Shown here: positions 40,071 to 54,779 of the stretch, in pieces
Layout of the letters: the number at the start of each line of letters is the position of its first letter
How positions within the stretch are numbered: position 1 is the first letter of the stretch
Origin: Rotaria socialis
Lineage: Eukaryota > Rotifera > Eurotatoria > Philodinida > Philodinidae
Direction of reading: 5' to 3'
Assembly (NCBI GenBank): GCA_905331475.1
Contig: CAJNYU010001410.1
Coordinates: 64,251-128,250, forward strand
Length of the DNA stretch: 64,000 nt
Program-made: the position numbers and the translations under genes
Notes under the pieces: model-generated
What the model was told of the DNA's origin: nothing
Databases searched by the model: none
Seen by the model: the letters and a program-made list of their open reading frames with translations, nothing else

Positions 40071-42492
40071 TTATTATAAATCTCAATTGATAATGACTTG
40101 TCTAAACTAAACGATGAGCCATAATAAACAAGCAACGATCACACTGAAGCAGATCTTATATTTTTACTACGAAACTGTAGAGAAACAAGAAATGTTCGAT
40201 AGTACTACAGAGACATTCACTAAATGTTGATCAGTAATGATGAGGATGGCCTATGTGTTTTTCTTGCTGTTCAAAGCGTGTTGAACTGATTAAGAGATTT
40301 AACTGTTTGTTTTATTCTAGCTTTTAATTTATACTATAGTACAAATCAAGTCATAGGAACTTTTTCTCATCAATCGCAAAGTGTCATTGATTCAAAACAT
40401 AAAATAAGATCGCATTAGATTACTATGATAGTTGGCGCCTTTATTGCAATAGAATACATAATATTTGTTCAAGAAAGAGGCAATATACTGTGGTATCTTA
40501 TTTTATTAAATGATTTGTTGACAATATCATTGTTGATTACTCTACATAAACTTCTATTAGACCAATTTTTATAAAGAGTATGTTTTTGAACTAATGAACG
40601 ATCAAAACTGCTTTATCATCTCTTTAGACGGTTAAGGCCCATCTGTGTGAACAGAATGAGAAAATGAGAGCCTATGAAACATAAGAAAACGAATGGGCTC
40701 ATCTATACCGCATTTCTAAGAAGAAAAGTGACGAGCGAAGCATGCGCAGTAAGGTGTATTATTTCTCTGTAATCTAATAATCAGTCCCATCTTGATTATC
40801 ACGTAGTATGTCGTATTTTTGAGTAAATCCTCATCGATTAGTTTAAAAAATATGAATTTTTATTTCACTCTGAGCAAACTATCGCCAAAAGAGACATGCC
40901 AATATAGCTAATTTAAAAATGAAAATATTTTAAACATTATTTCTTATGTATTATAATACCGATTAAAATAATTGTATTTTTCGTTAAATTTAAAACAACT
41001 TTTATGGCATGTTTAAGATCAATGCATAGTTCTGTTAAGATACAACTGAAGATTTTTTTTCTGATTAGAAGAAAAGGACAATACTATGGTATCGATGATC
41101 TGTTAATTGAATGATCCATGACTAATATCCATGATTGGTAAGACATGAAAAGTTTACTGAAAAAAGAACGTACTTATAAGTATGTCACTCCGCAACAATC
41201 TAGGGATTCAACTGAATATTGAAAGTATTGTGTGAAAAAAATCTTCGAGGATCTAAAATCATGTTTTGAAAATTTATCGTTACTTATGAATATTGGAAAA
41301 TATTTAAAAATTTAGCAGAATATAACTGATAGTCAAGCAATACAACACAAAATCAAAACATGGTATTTTCTGTATCAAATACATGAATCTATGAATTTCC
41401 GAAAGTCTGATGGACAATCCTACAATAAATGAAGTTTTTCTTATTAATTCTACTGATTTATCATAATGGTCTTATGTTTAAATAATTCCAATATCAAGAA
41501 CACCAAATATTCCTATATTGAGAAAGGACGTTTGCATCCTTGCTCATAGCTACGAGGCTACATCTGAAAAAATAATCAATATATCGATCGAACAGAATCT
41601 AAGATAAGCGGAATTGATAAGAAATTATTGATTACGAGCAGTGATGGTATTTGATTCAGACAAAGTTGTGTTCCGCTATTTATCGATATTTTTATACAGA
41701 TCAAATAGCGATCATCTATTTCTACTCTCGGGGTATTTTTGTAGTCTTATTCCTTGTTTAATTGAATTGCGTAGAAATATCTGATCGAAAATATCTTGTC
41801 TTTCGATGCAACGATTTTGACGTGTCAAACAATTGTAGACAAGATAGAAGGAGAATATAACAATATTTTTGAACAAAAAAAGAACCAATCAAATACATGG
41901 AACAAGTATAAAGAAAAAGATGATCTTTCTTTTTCTTGTGATTGATTATCATGTTAGATCTCGATAAAGGAAATCCTATGTATAAAAAAACAGCATTGAT
42001 TTATTTCAACCGTTCATTTGGATACTACAAGCAAATCTATCTAACTTGTTTTAGCGTAGATCATAAGTGTTTGAATGAAAACACATATTTTATCAATAGT
42101 ACTATAAACTGTTCCGAAGCTACTTTCAATTCAATATTTCCATTGATAAGATGAATTACATACAGATATCAAGCAATGATTATCAAAGAGAATTTTTCAA
42201 ACGTAACATCTGTTGAGTATAACTTCTATACTTGTAAGTGATTATAATCCTGACAAATTTTTCTTCAATATTTTAATTAACTCTTGAATCTGTATTATAC
42301 GATGAGTTAAATTGTTTGAATGCAAGTTTTATTAATTTTGATATAATTTCAGAAAGTGGTTTTTCTTATGTCGAATTCATTTGTATCGTTGCTAAGAGTG
42401 AAACATGTCATTTTTTTTTAAGTATTTATTTATTTCGAATAATCCTTTTTTAATGATACACAATTTAGTTCTTCCACAGTCAAATATCTTTG

Positions 42493-42513
42493 TATATATA
42501 TATATATATATAT
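42493..42513. repeat. (TA)n microsatellite
   Basis: Alternating TA tract of about 21 bp in a gene-free stretch; another of about 23 bp is at 43375-43397. Confidence 0.9.
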
Positions 42514-44250
42514 GGGAGCAATGTCGAATCAATTCAATATTTTGTTAAGAATCTATAAACAAAATAAGCTCAGCATGATATTTATTATTTTTTGAAAGTA
42601 TTTAACATCGGGTCTTTGCAAATAACAACGTAGTTATTCTACAAGAAAAATTTTAATTATCATACGTCATTAAAAAAGGAAACGCATTGTGCTCTGTATG
42701 ATAATTACTCTTTGCTTTAAAATAGTCCATATAAATGAGTGCAAAAAATTACTTGTCACAGTTGTACTGTAAAATTTCGATCGAAAAAACCACAAAAATT
42801 CTTTTTCTCTCTAAAGATATCAAATTGAACACATTGTTGCATGCGAAACTAGAAGAAAAAATATATAACAACATTATGAATCAGATTTTAGTAAATATTT
42901 GATGATGAAAATGCTTTCGATTGATTTCAATGTAGATATTAATAATTCATAGAATGCTTTGTTTGATCCCTTAAGTATACAGAAGACGATGAAAAAGAAT
43001 TTCTTTCACTACAATACTCGTCTACTTGAGATCTAATTCGACTGTGTCTAATCTGATTTCATAGCTTGGTTCCCTCTCTAATATTGAGTGCATATAATCT
43101 CACATGTTTCCGGTAGCAACTCGTTATTATAATTTACGAAAGTAAAGATGTCTGCAATAGAAATAATTGTATTAGGAATCCAGATTTATGTCGTGCCGAC
43201 TGACATGTACCCTCTAAATACTTTTTACGCATTTAGCCAAATAAGATTTAGGTATGCTATTAAGTCTGGCATAGTTCTTTTTACGTTTGACATAAAAGAA
43301 AAACTTGAGTTGCGAAATTCGATTGAGTACTGTCGAATGAAATTTTAATTACAATAATGTATTAGTGAACGAGATTATATATATATATATATATATACTG
43401 TTAAAAGAAATTCTTTTCTGATCGCTTTTGACATTCTGAAGAACCATACCAAGAATCCTATGCGTGCTAGCTGATGAAATAAGTATCTGCTATAATGCAG
43501 CTTTTCTTTCTTTCTATGATGTTATATCAAGCAGAAAATTTGACTATTCATTCTACCAAAAAGACCTTCGTTTATGGCTTCGCTAGATAAACTTTTCACT
43601 AAAGCCGAAAATAATACTTCTTCTTTTGCGCTTATACGCAGAAGTAGCTTAGAAGTAAAGTAACCATCATGCAGAACACAATCGGCTCCTTTTAATGGTG
43701 TATGATGATGAAAACTTTCATGTATATTCAACACGTAGTAGTCGACAATCATTAATACTCGGGTACTTCGAATGAATGAAGAAAAATTCATGCTGAGAGC
43801 ATTTGATTGGTAGAACCTTAACATAATAATCGTCAATCGGCCTTGAATTTTCTGCACACATGTAGATTATAAGTTATTATTCACAATATATTACATAGAC
43901 TAAATGTGTGAAAAATAACTAGATGTTGAAACAAGAGAATAGCAATTTGCTGGTTATATGATTTTGAAAGGCTTAGATTTTAATCGAACAGCAACACAGT
44001 GAAATTAAGTCGGTGACTATCAAAACATGAAGTCTCAAGTTTTATTAAGAGTCACAAAAAACGGATGACTATGAAAAAAGTATTGTCACCATGTATGTAA
44101 ACACAAATAATCTTGTGGGTTTTAATCCTCTCTTCATTTTTTTAATTTACTTTTTCGATTTACTTAGATATATTAATTCTAAATGAGCATTTGTTTTGTC
44201 TATTATAACAAATATAAAAACAAACAAACAAAAAAAGAGATGTTCATAAA

Positions 44251-45144
44251 TCAACCCAAATCTTCCGAAGAAGGTCTACGTTCGTGTTTGCTTAACGATT
44301 GAATACGTTTGCGCATCACGCGTTCGTTTGATGCGACTCTTTTTCTAGAATATTCAAGCAATAAAATAGATTAAAACTTTATGAACACTCTCATTTTACC
44401 TATCTTCGATCACTTTTTTTTCTTCGTCACTCAATCCTTTTGGAACAATACTTGCTTCACGAATTAATGCTCGAATTCGGTCTAAACATTGACCTTGATT
44501 TAACAAACGATGTCGAGTTTCATCAGAAAATATAACAAAATAGCCATCACGATTAATACGATTATGATTCTAAAAAAACAAGAAAGATCTATAGTTTTGT
44601 ATTCAACTAAACATGAATACAGACCATATCATGAAAACGTGGTTTAATCGAATCTGGTATCCATGTTGCTGAATCAACATGAAATCGAATTTCTACACCA
44701 CTTAATGCTAATGCAAAGAAAATTCATGTTGGCATTAAATTTCATAATGTAGTTTCTCACTTTTATTCACATGTTGACCACCTGGACCTCGTGCGTGCCG
44801 ATGTGCAATCTCGAGTTTATCTAAGTAATAAAACTGCTACGTCACATAATAGAAAGAAGAATCATCTAAATCTACCTGTAGGAATAAATCCATTGAATTT
44901 TTCATTTCCAGTTGATTCCCTTGTAGGCTAAGTTCGTCGAATAAGTACAAATAAGCGTTTTTTTAAATTTCTAATAGAAGAAATTTACCGATTTTATAGG
45001 TCCTGAGACAACTTCGAGTGATTTACAATTAGGAAATAATTTTTCAAAGGATAAATTTGATTTATATGTTCGACTCGTTATTAAAAACTGTCGAGTTGAT
45101 AAGCAAAGAACTTGGCGAACGACAAAATTATACATTGAATTCAT
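44251..45144 (-). CDS. MRPL58: Mitochondrial peptidyl-tRNA hydrolase ICT1/MRPL58
   Basis: ICT1 is a mitoribosome-associated release factor that frees peptides from stalled ribosomes. Six exons on the minus strand (45144-44989, 44927-44876, 44820-44761, 44707-44625, 44569-44400, 44344-44251) encode 204 residues, the usual family length. All introns (about 50-70 nt) are GT-AG and in phase. The catalytic GGQ loop is seen as RGPGGQHVNK at about residue 85. It is followed by VEIRFHVDSATWIP, NHNRINRDGYFVIFSDETRHR, a C-terminal helix and the basic tail RKRVASNERVMRKRIQSLSKHERR that binds the ribosome. The N-terminus (MNSMYNFVVRQVLCLSTRQ) is basic and Ser-rich, fitting a mitochondrial presequence. 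The start codon directly follows an acceptor-like TTTTTGTAG. Everything needed for function appears present. Confidence 0.95.
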
Positions 45145-46262
45145 CTACAAAAACAAAGAAAGAATAAACACTATTTTCGAATGAATAATTTGCTTTTCAA
45201 TCGATGGCGATCGTTTTAATCATGCTTCGATACGATTGATGAAACAATCGAAGAAAATAATTGTACTCAAAGTATTCAATTGAACATTTAATATGAAAAG
45301 AGCTTTATTTTTAATTGAATACACGTCAGCAACAAATTACAAAAAGTGCTTCATCTTTATTAGTTTACAACGTATGTAAAATAATTCTTTATTGTTCATC
45401 ACGCAAGCTATCCAAATTGCCACCGGGAAAAAAGAAAAAGTGCATGCTTAGAAATTCTCACGTTCATCATGATAAATAAATCTGATAATTTATTAATCAG
45501 GAACTTAGGTATCCGGTTAAAACATGTGTAAAATGTCCTATAATAATCTATCAAAGGTACTCACTAATTCTATTCATCGCAATTTAATCTAAAAGCAGAA
45601 ATTGAGTCGACAAATGCGACAGTTATAGACTCGATCCAATCCATCGTTTATTATTTTCGTAATTTGCTTCGTTAGAACATAAAAAGAATCGACTAGAATA
45701 ATTAAGTTACTTCAATGCTCACAGCGGGAATGATACTGCCGACAATCAAACATCTGTACAAGCAAGATCTTTTCTGTAAACCTCTTTTTTTACATTAAGG
45801 TGGTGCCTTCACACGTAAAAGCGGAGAACAGCTGCTACCAGCTGGTGCCATACGTTTTAGATTAAGTATTTGCAGAAAAACAAATACTTTGATGAAGCAA
45901 AAACAAAAAATCATATTAAAACTTTCAATATTTTATTTCGTGTATGCCATTGAAGTTTCAAGACAAAAGGGTAAGAGGAAAAAAGTAAACACCTAAATTC
46001 CATTATGTATAAGACAATAAATGGAATATGGTAGTTGAAAAATTAAATGGATAAAACAAACAAAACAAAAACCCGACTGTAAAATCTGGCGTATAATATT
46101 CAAAGTTACACGATTGTTCTTGAGATTAATAATATTTAATACTATTGAGGGAAAAGTAAGGAAATCTATTCTTATGATGATTCTAGCCGGCCATGATGGA
46201 CGGAAATATGAAAAAAGAAAAACTAATGAACTAAAAAAAAAGATATTCATTTGTTTTTGTCA
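45145..46262. other. Intergenic, no gene recognised
   Basis: About 1.1 kb between the SLC17 gene and ICT1, which lie in tandem on the minus strand. It contains the ICT1 promoter side and the SLC17 3' flank. No other feature was seen. Confidence 0.5.
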
Positions 46263-48466
46263 TCAAGCTTTAACTTGATCATTCTCATTCATTGGCACCA
46301 ATTCTTCATCGTTGATTTTCTTTTCTTCTTGAGCAGCAGCTGATTGAAATCGAGCCCATTTACGCGGTACACCTGAACCAAATAATAAAAATATGAGACC
46401 GCCAATAAAATAAACTATGCCGAAAATAATAAATAATTTTCTCCATTCTTCGAGTATTGGCTTTTTAACAAGAAGACCAGCAACAAGATTTCCAGTTAGA
46501 CCAGCTATTGATGCAAATGTATTAGCTATACCAAAAATAATACCCGAATATGCTGGAACAATATCAGCAAAATTCACAGAAAAACCACTTCCATAGCCAA
46601 GACCTTCAATGAAACAATTTTTCATTAGATATTTACAATCTAATCTAAATTTTCTTCAAATTTTCGCTTAAAATCTCGTTGCTTTTCTTTTACATTGACG
46701 ATTGGCTACTTTCTAGTTCACATTAGCATCATAAATAGCCCTAATTTATAATGATGTATTTGTCGAAACTTTTCTCTCTCCTTCATTTCATCCCGTACTT
46801 TTCTTCCCAAGGCAGTTATATGAATATTCTGTGCGCTTGAACATTACGTCTATCGTCGTCTATCGGGAAAAATGAGCTCTATAAAAAATAAAAAAATATA
46901 TATATGCATCTGTCTATCTCGTTCTCTTATTTGTTTCTTTCAAGGGCATTCTCTCAGCATAAGAACAAATGGCAGATTTTTTTATGCGTAGACGTACATC
47001 AATCAAGGACACTCAATAGGACACCATGCTATTCATCTTTTAATTTAGATAAGTTCTTTGTTTAAAAGAATATCAAGTCTTGATTAGACTTACCGGACGC
47101 AGCAAGAAAGATGAGTACAGTAATAACGCCCAATACTTGTCTCGATTCATTACAGAAATACAATGATATCATACATAAAGCAGGCACAAATGATGTTATA
47201 GAATTAAATAATCTTCTTGCAGTTGTTAATGTCATTATTTCAGATCGAACAAGTTTATCAGCGATAATACCTTAAAGTAATTTCGGTAAAAAGAAAAAAT
47301 AAGCTAAATTTACTTTTCTTTCCTATACCTGATGTTAAACTAGTGCAAAGTGTAAGAAAAAATCCGAATGATAATATATAACCAGTATATTGCGTAGGTA
47401 CGCGATGAAGTTCAGTCAAAATTTTACCAAGATTTGTTAAAAAGAAAAATAACCCAAATAAATTTGCTATATGTGTACACATTAAAGCAAGTAACGGTTT
47501 AGATTTTATCATGCTTCCCCATGGTATGGATGCTAATGACATTGAGCGTTTTTTGCCTGTGTGGCCTGTATAACTGCATATATAATCTCTTTCATGACTA
47601 CTAATTGTTTGATGATCAGTTGGTGCATGTGATGTCAATGGTATCCATAATGACAACCAAATAAAACCCAAAACACTTGTTAGAACAAATAAATACATCC
47701 AACCTGAGGCTAAATAGCTACATGAAATACCACCAAGAAGCATCGTTAATGATGTTCCGAATTGTGTGCCACAAAATCCAATTGATGCAAGCGTACTTCG
47801 TTCTTGTGGAACAGCCCAAACTGACCATAGGGATATTGTTGCTGGAAAAAGCACACCATGCGCAAGACCAATAATAAAACGAAGGATAAACATTAAGGCG
47901 AAGTGTGTACTTGACATAACATACATTATTGTTAGAGCAAGAGTAGCAGTAGAACTAACAGTTAGTGAAGTAGCAAAAACCCATTTAGGTCCAATACTTG
48001 TTGCTAGCCATCCGCCTAAATGTTCTCAATGATCTATTATAGATTGTGTGTAAAATAAAACATAGTACTTACCCGGTATCTGTGTAAATACATATCCAGC
48101 CCAATATCCTCCTAACAGAAGTTGTTGTTGTAATTCAATCCAATTGAACTGTTTATCTTTAAGAAATCCTCTTTTTTGTAGCGCCTTAGTAATTGTTTTT
48201 ACTGTTGTTGGTGCATGCAAAAAGTTTTTGTTTACATTATTAGCTAAATTGTTACTTATTGTTTTTGTTCCATTTAATATTAATCCATGTTCAATTGGTT
48301 TTGTACGATTAACCATGCATACAATAGCTATAGGTAAATTCACACGTTGAGAATATTGTATGATAAAAGCAAAGCAGACTAATAAGGCCAATGTAAAACG
48401 CTTTGATGGTATCAATGGTGGTGGTGCTTCACCATCCACCAAGACAATCGTCTTTCCAGTGCCCAT
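46263..48466 (-). CDS. SLC17-family anion transporter (sialin/VGLUT/NPT-like)
   Basis: A major-facilitator transporter of the SLC17 family, which moves organic anions such as glutamate, sialic acid or phosphate across vesicular, lysosomal or plasma membranes. Four exons on the minus strand (48466-48073, 48015-47329, 47270-47094, 46603-46263) encode 532 residues. The joins are in frame (introns all phase 1, GT-AG). Family hallmarks are YSQRVNLPIAIVCMVN after helix 1, GYWAGYVFTQIPGGWLA at the next helices, RFIIGLAHGVLFPA, WSVWAVPQERS, and GFSVNFADIVPAYSGIIFGIANT in the second half. About 12 hydrophobic helices are present. A long loop with several N-x-T/S sites lies between helices 1 and 2, as in relatives. 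The ATG is 13 nt after an acceptor-like TTTTAG. The introns are 57 and 58 nt, except the last at about 490 nt. Substrate is not determinable. Confidence 0.93.
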
Positions 48467-49179
48467 AATGCACAACAAGCTAAAAGTCACCAAAAACAAA
48501 AAAAACTATATTATCGACTAAGAAAATACTGGCTAAGAAGATTGAATAGTTATATGCCCATGCCTCCTCTTTGTTCTACAAGGTCTTGGAAAGAACTTGT
48601 ATGTTAATATGTTCTTTCCTTCTCTTCGTATATTTTCTGACGCTCGTCTGACGCTCTTAGATCGAGAGAGAAAATTTCTTTTCTTTCTTTGTAAATGACA
48701 GCCTGACTTCCTCTCCCTCCGTGTCTACCATTTCAGTCTTTCAAGAAACACAAATGCCATAGACCGGCAATACTCTGGGCGAAAAAGAACCCTAACTGCC
48801 ATTCTGGCATTCTTTGTGTTAGACCAAAGTCAAGCACAAGTCAAGCACAAGTCTCCTGCTCTCTGTTTGTCTCTCCCTCCCTCTCGCTCTCGTTCTATCA
48901 ATCATTCATCAATGTGTGGAAAAAAAATAATTACAAATAATAATAATAGTGGAACAATAATGACCTTTTAGGTTACCATGGCTTGAATTACACCATCGAA
49001 ACTTTACCGTATACCAGTAGGAACGAAAGTTTGTATTTATTAACAGTCGATGAATAGAAGTTTTGTTTACCATGATAGTCATCTAAATATCAATCAGCAA
49101 CAAAAGAAATAATGAATAACAAAACAATGAAGTATTAAAAGAGCAAAAACGATTATTTCGTTTATTTTATTTTAATTTT
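48467..49179. other. Intergenic, no gene recognised
   Basis: About 0.7 kb between the SLC17 start and the RBM19 stop, with CT-rich runs (TCTCTCCCTCC) near 48880 that may be promoter sequence of the SLC17 gene. Nothing else was recognised. Confidence 0.45.
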
Positions 49180-52100
49180 TTATTCATCATTATCATCGTC
49201 ATCACCATCGGCCATAGTATTATTAGATTTTCTTTCGGATGTTTGCTCATTTCCACCCATTTTACGTAATTCGCCGAGTAATTCTGATCGTTTTGAACGT
49301 TTTCCAGATGAGCTGAGATCTGAAAAAATGTAAAATAAAACATAGGACTATTTATTGGCATTTTTTCTTTAGTAAACTTGATTTTACCAAATTCTGCTGC
49401 AGTTTTTCTACGTAATCCTTCGACTGTATCATTTTCTTCGTCTGCCCATTCAAGGACAAGACGACGTCCATACAAATGTGTACTATGGCATAAAGCATCA
49501 AACGCATTCTAAATAAAATGAATTAAATTAGTAGAAATTTTTTTTTTATAGAGCTATTTACTTTTGCATCATTTTTACTTATGAAATCCACAAATCCGAA
49601 ACCACGATGACGTTCATCGTCAACTTTTTTCGGAAGACGAACAAATTTAAGTTCACCAAATACACGAAATAATTCACGAATTTCTTTGATATTAGCTTGA
49701 AATGGAATATTTTTCACTAAAATTTTACTTGTTTGTTGTTCTTTTTCTATTTGACGTTTACGTTTATTTGATTTTGCGTGTGGACTAATTAGAGGAAGAA
49801 AAACAGTTGAAAAAACAAACGAACAAAGAATTAATTGTGTTTTACTTTGATTTCATTGTACGTTCAGATCGTTTAAGTTCAAGTGTATGACCTTGAAGTT
49901 CAGAATTCTGTAATTGTTTAAGTGCTTCTTCAAGTAATTTAACCGATGAATACTCAACAAAACCATAACCCATTGATAATAATTGACCTGGACGTTTTAG
50001 ATCTTTTTTTTTCGCTACATAAGCTCGACATGAGCCAATCGAAGAAAAATGCTTGATGAAGAAAAGAATAAATTGAAATAAAAGAAAACAGAGAATATTT
50101 TACTTACTTTTTCTAAATCTTCATCAGTTGTATCAAAATTAAGATTTTTTACAAATAATGTAAATACTTCTTCTTCTTGAATTACTGGTTCTTGTTCTTG
50201 TTCTTCTTCAACAAGAGATTCAGTCTAGAACAAAATTTTAGTTTATTTAATTATCTGAATTTTGTTTCCACGTCAATGTAAAAAAATCAATCATTCATTT
50301 CCGGACACCATTGATGCATGACAAATGCAAGTAGACAATTATGTCTCAACGAAGAAATTGAAATTAGCATTCATGTATTTTGTATTTCAGAGAAAAATAA
50401 AATAGGTTTATCGAGATAAATATGTTTTTAAGCTTTACTTTTACGATTTTTCTATGATCATGTTTGATTTTAAGTGTCAATAAAACAAAAAACAGATTGC
50501 AATAAATATATCCTATTTCCGTGTACGCCGATGCTTACGATACATTCTGAATTGATAAATTTATGCTAACAACAACAAAACATCGTGGTAGTTGGATTGA
50601 GAAGAGCTAATGTAAATTTATGAGTATTTTTTCTTCCTCTGAGAATACAAACTTGAATGATTATGAGAGATGCTTTTCAATTTAAAGTAAATATTTTATT
50701 TATGAATGGATACATTTTTTATGTTAAGTTAGACTCGCCTTTGTAAATGATATTGAAGTATAATACGAGATATGTATTTTCAGAGAAAATAATATTGTTA
50801 GTAAAAATTCAGTTAATTGACTTATTTACATCATCGGCCGCAAATACATCAATAGAAGAAAATATGTTGATAAAAACAAGCCTCTGCTTTTCTGTATGTT
50901 TGACGCTTTCTGTTTTTGATTAATTTCCTCTGTCAAACCCATTCATCATTAGATCTGTATTCTAAAACGTCATCTTATCCTCTATGATAAATACTGTGGT
51001 ATTGATAGAAATAAAATAGTTGTCACTTTGAGTCACGAAAAGAAAGAATTTATTTCCCAAGCAAAAAAAAGACACGTACCACAAATAAAAGATATGATAG
51101 TTCCGTGTTCATTTTAATCCTAATGATGGTATCCTTCCTTAATTATCTCATGCGACATTTCGTTTTATTAGTTCGTTAGATAAACAATGTTCTATTCTAT
51201 TGTAATTAGCTTTTTTTACGACATTACAATTATTTTTATTCTAGTCTATTTATTAATAATTTAGCTTACGTGTTGTTTTTCTTCTGGTTTTATGTGTACC
51301 GAAAGTACATTTCCAGGTGCCCATTCCAAATATAATGGCCTATTATCTTTAAACTTCCGATAGGATAATTGTTTAAATGCTTGTCGTGCTTCTTGCGGAT
51401 GTTCAAATACAATTAATGCACAATGTCCATAGGGTGGTAAAATAATTTTTTCTAATTTTCCATATTTTTCAAATAAAATTCGTAAATCTTGTGCATGCGT
51501 TTTAATGGGTAAATTTTTTGCTAATATAACATTTTTACTTCGTTTTGTTGCTGAGATTGCTTGACTAAACGAATCTAATTGTACACCATTGTCGATTAAA
51601 AATTGTCGAGTCTCATGAATGATTTGTGTTTCTCCAACAGCTAATCGTACAGCTAAACTATCATTTTTCTTTGTTGAATCAGCAATGGCTGATTTATCAA
51701 GGCTATATCGTTCGGCCATAATTTCAGCAATAGCATTGGAAGAAAGAAATAATGCATTCCAATTTTGTTCGGATGATGTTGCTATTGCGGTAGGTGTCTA
51801 GAATTATGATACACACTCAAAAATAGATATCCTATTGCTAGGAAATAAGTTCTACAGATTACTTGATCATAACTATTGGATAATTTTAGCAAATTTTATG
51901 ATAGAAAATTAAATCAAATGTATGACAAAAACGGCCATCTTAGCTTTACATGGTATGGAGTGGTTCTCAAAATGATTCGAGTAGATTTAGTGTATATATT
52001 TGAAGTCTTTGAGGATAATGCGGCATAAATAAAAAAAAGAAGAACACTCGCTATTTCCAAAGCGTGTGCTAATGGGTAAGTTCTGACCTTCAGTCACACC

Positions 52101-54779
52101 CTTGCCATGTGAATGATAGTGAAACAAATTGATGATCTTCGTGCTTGATAAAGCATCTGACATTCACACAAATCACTGAGGGACCGTTTAAAAGTCAGAT
52201 GAAAATATACATTTTCCCTTCTCTGAATGTTTATAATTGATATGATTGCTATCTTTACACGGTTAGATCTATTTTAAGTCCCCCTGAAAAAAACCAAGTA
52301 AGAAATTTTCTAAAAAATTCAACGCCTCCATCATGATTTTGAACTAGAACAAATTAATCTTATGCGAGCCATCCGTATGTTGTTTGCCTACGGAGTTAAT
52401 AAAAATAAAAGTTTGTGTCGTTCGTAAGATTAATATTCCTTGGCTCGAAAATTTCGAAGGAAGTCAAGAGACATTTCATCTTGTATGGTCTATTATTCCA
52501 GGTAATTCAATCAGAAATCTACATGCCTATTCCAGAAATTAAAAATTTCAGCTATTAGTTTGTTAGGAACACTATTCTTTTAAAAAAAACTATGAATTAA
52601 TTTCATCTGCAAAATATTTTGTGTAATATAATTGTGCCAGAAGAATTTTTTGCGATTCCCTGAGTCTACGTTGCCTCTGACAAAATTAATTATTTCGAAA
52701 ATATGAAAGTAGACTAATATAGAAAGTATTCTGGATATCATGTTGTCTAAATAGGCAACACATGCGTAAGAAAACTTCAAGTTTGTGATTATGATTTTCT
52801 TTGACATTGTCCGGAACAGGAAATTCAAACAATAAAGTCATTGAATTGCGGTTGAGAAGACTGTAAAAGTGATGCAATTATTTTTCTTTTTTAATATAAG
52901 AACAGATCGCTCACTCAAACTTATTTATCCCTGTTAGACACGGACATGAACATAATGAAAACTATCAAAACTTGAATCAAACTAATTCGTTCGTATAGTT
53001 AAATATGATTGAGAAGGCTGATTAACCTTTTTTTTGTCAACTACAAAAGGTTTTAGATACCGTTCTGGCAGGATTATAATATAAAAACATGACGAAGATG
53101 CGTTTTTTAATTATAGGAATATTCTTCAATACAATCTACTTTGTGATGCATTCTATCACTATTCATTCATTCGATCCTTTAGAAATACAATCAGGAAATA
53201 GTTTAAATCATGGGTAATTACAAACCGACTATTTCTAATCATAATTCAGATATTAGAACGAAAATTCATTGCTTTACGATCTATGAATAGAAATGCCTGT
53301 GAAATTCTTTACTATTCACTTCGACACTAGTTTTAGGTTTTATTTCATAAAAATAATCATACCTGACTTTTAGTTGATTCCAACGAGTCTTGTTCTTTTT
53401 GTTGCTGTGTTTTTCCTGGTAAAATATGCAATAAGCGACCTTGAAAAGCATGCCCATCGAGTTGATTAAAAGCTCCTAAGGCATGTTCAGGAAACATAAA
53501 TGTAACATGTGCAAAACCTTTCGGTTGTTTTGTTAAACTATCAATGGGCATATTAATATTTGTTATTCGTCCAAATGGACTAAAAAGTTGGTCTAAATCT
53601 TGTTCAGTTGTTCTATATGAAAGATTTCGTACGAATAATTCGCCTGTTTCACCAATTGCTTCATTAATGGGTTCATAGGCTTTCATTGGCTTTTTATTAT
53701 TATCTTTTGATTTATTTAATAATTCTTTATTTTTAATAAATGATGTTAATTCTAAATAACGATTTTCACCGGTTTTCTTAATTGATAATACAGTTTTTTG
53801 TTTAAACATTGCTTTATTCATATCATCTTCATTTTCGAGTTCAATCCAGCAAACTCCTGTTAAGGAATTCGTTTTACGATTGTGAATTAAACGACAACGA
53901 ACAATAGATATTGGAGAGAAAAATTGACGAATATCGTTTTCTTTGGATGAATATGGTATGCCACAAATTTTTATTAGATAACGAGGCTTTTTAGGTTTGT
54001 CTTCTTTAACAGGAATAGGAAGAGAAGGAACAGAAGATATTGGTTTATTTTCAGCAGGCTTCGATGGTGTCTTTTTTTCGTCTTCAGTATTTTTCATTGA
54101 ATCATTCCATATGATTTGTTCACTTTTCTTCATTGAATCAACATTTTTAACGAATTCTTTAAATTTTTCATCATATTTAAGATCACCAAGTATTGCATCC
54201 ACCAATTGACTACTTCCTTTTGATTTCGTTTTCGGTTTATTTGTTGCCTCGGGAATTTTTATTGGTTCAGGAATCTGTTCAGAATATTTACTCCACGGTC
54301 TCGGACGATTACTATCATTCAAAGCAAAACATTGTTCAACAATTATTTTTGATGTACCAATATAAGATTTATTTAATTTATCAATTGCACGTTGAGCTTC
54401 TTCATCGTTTATAAATCCAACAAATGCAAAACGACGGAATATACCATCTTTGGTATATTTTAATTGTAGATCAGTTATGGATCCGAATGGTTGGAAATGT
54501 TTTCGAATCTGTTCTTCTTTAACCTAAGCAAGAGAGTGATAAAGAAATTCTACATGTAGTTTAATTTACATAGAAAATCTGTAAGATAGAATTCGCATAG
54601 CTATGAAGTCGTATAAAATACTCTGAAATTCAATATTTGTAGTGCAATATAAAAAAATATATAATTTTTTCTATCTCTTTTTATGTAATAGAAAACACTT
54701 TCAGGCACACTTCTTAGGTAGTTATTGCATATATTTTACATACTTGTTTTGGTAAGTTTTTGACAATCACACGAGACAT
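49180..54779 (-). CDS. RBM19: RBM19/Mrd1 ribosome-biogenesis RNA-binding protein, six RRMs
   Basis: RBM19/Mrd1 binds pre-rRNA in the small-subunit processome and is needed for 18S rRNA processing in the nucleolus. Eight exons on the minus strand (54779-54744, 54523-53363, 51797-51270, 50224-50108, 50051-49846, 49784-49562, 49508-49388, 49319-49180) encode 843 residues with all phases matching. RRM1 starts MSRVIVKNLPKQ and continues after the first intron. The others start at LIKICGIPYSS, LFVRNLSYRTTE, VILAKNLPIKT, LFVKNLNFDTT and ILVKNIPFQANI. The family-specific C-terminus HLYGRRLVLEWADEE and GLRRKTAAEF is present, followed by a Lys/Ser and acidic tail. The third intron is long (1.6 kb). The ATG lies 10 nt after an acceptor-like TTCTTTTAG. 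Divergent from BiP. Confidence 0.96.

Larger units (their letters stand above)
38941..44250. other. Long intergenic stretch with one repeat arm
   Basis: Over 5 kb without a recognisable gene. Apart from the repeat arm at 39882-40070, the adjacent N at 39881 and TA microsatellites near 42493 and 43375, it is AT-rich. The largest open frame (43522-43857, minus, 111 codons) has no motif or splice support and was not called. Confidence 0.45.

Noticed and set aside
43522-43857. 111-codon minus-strand open frame
   Set aside because: No recognisable motif, no splice context and no conserved pattern.
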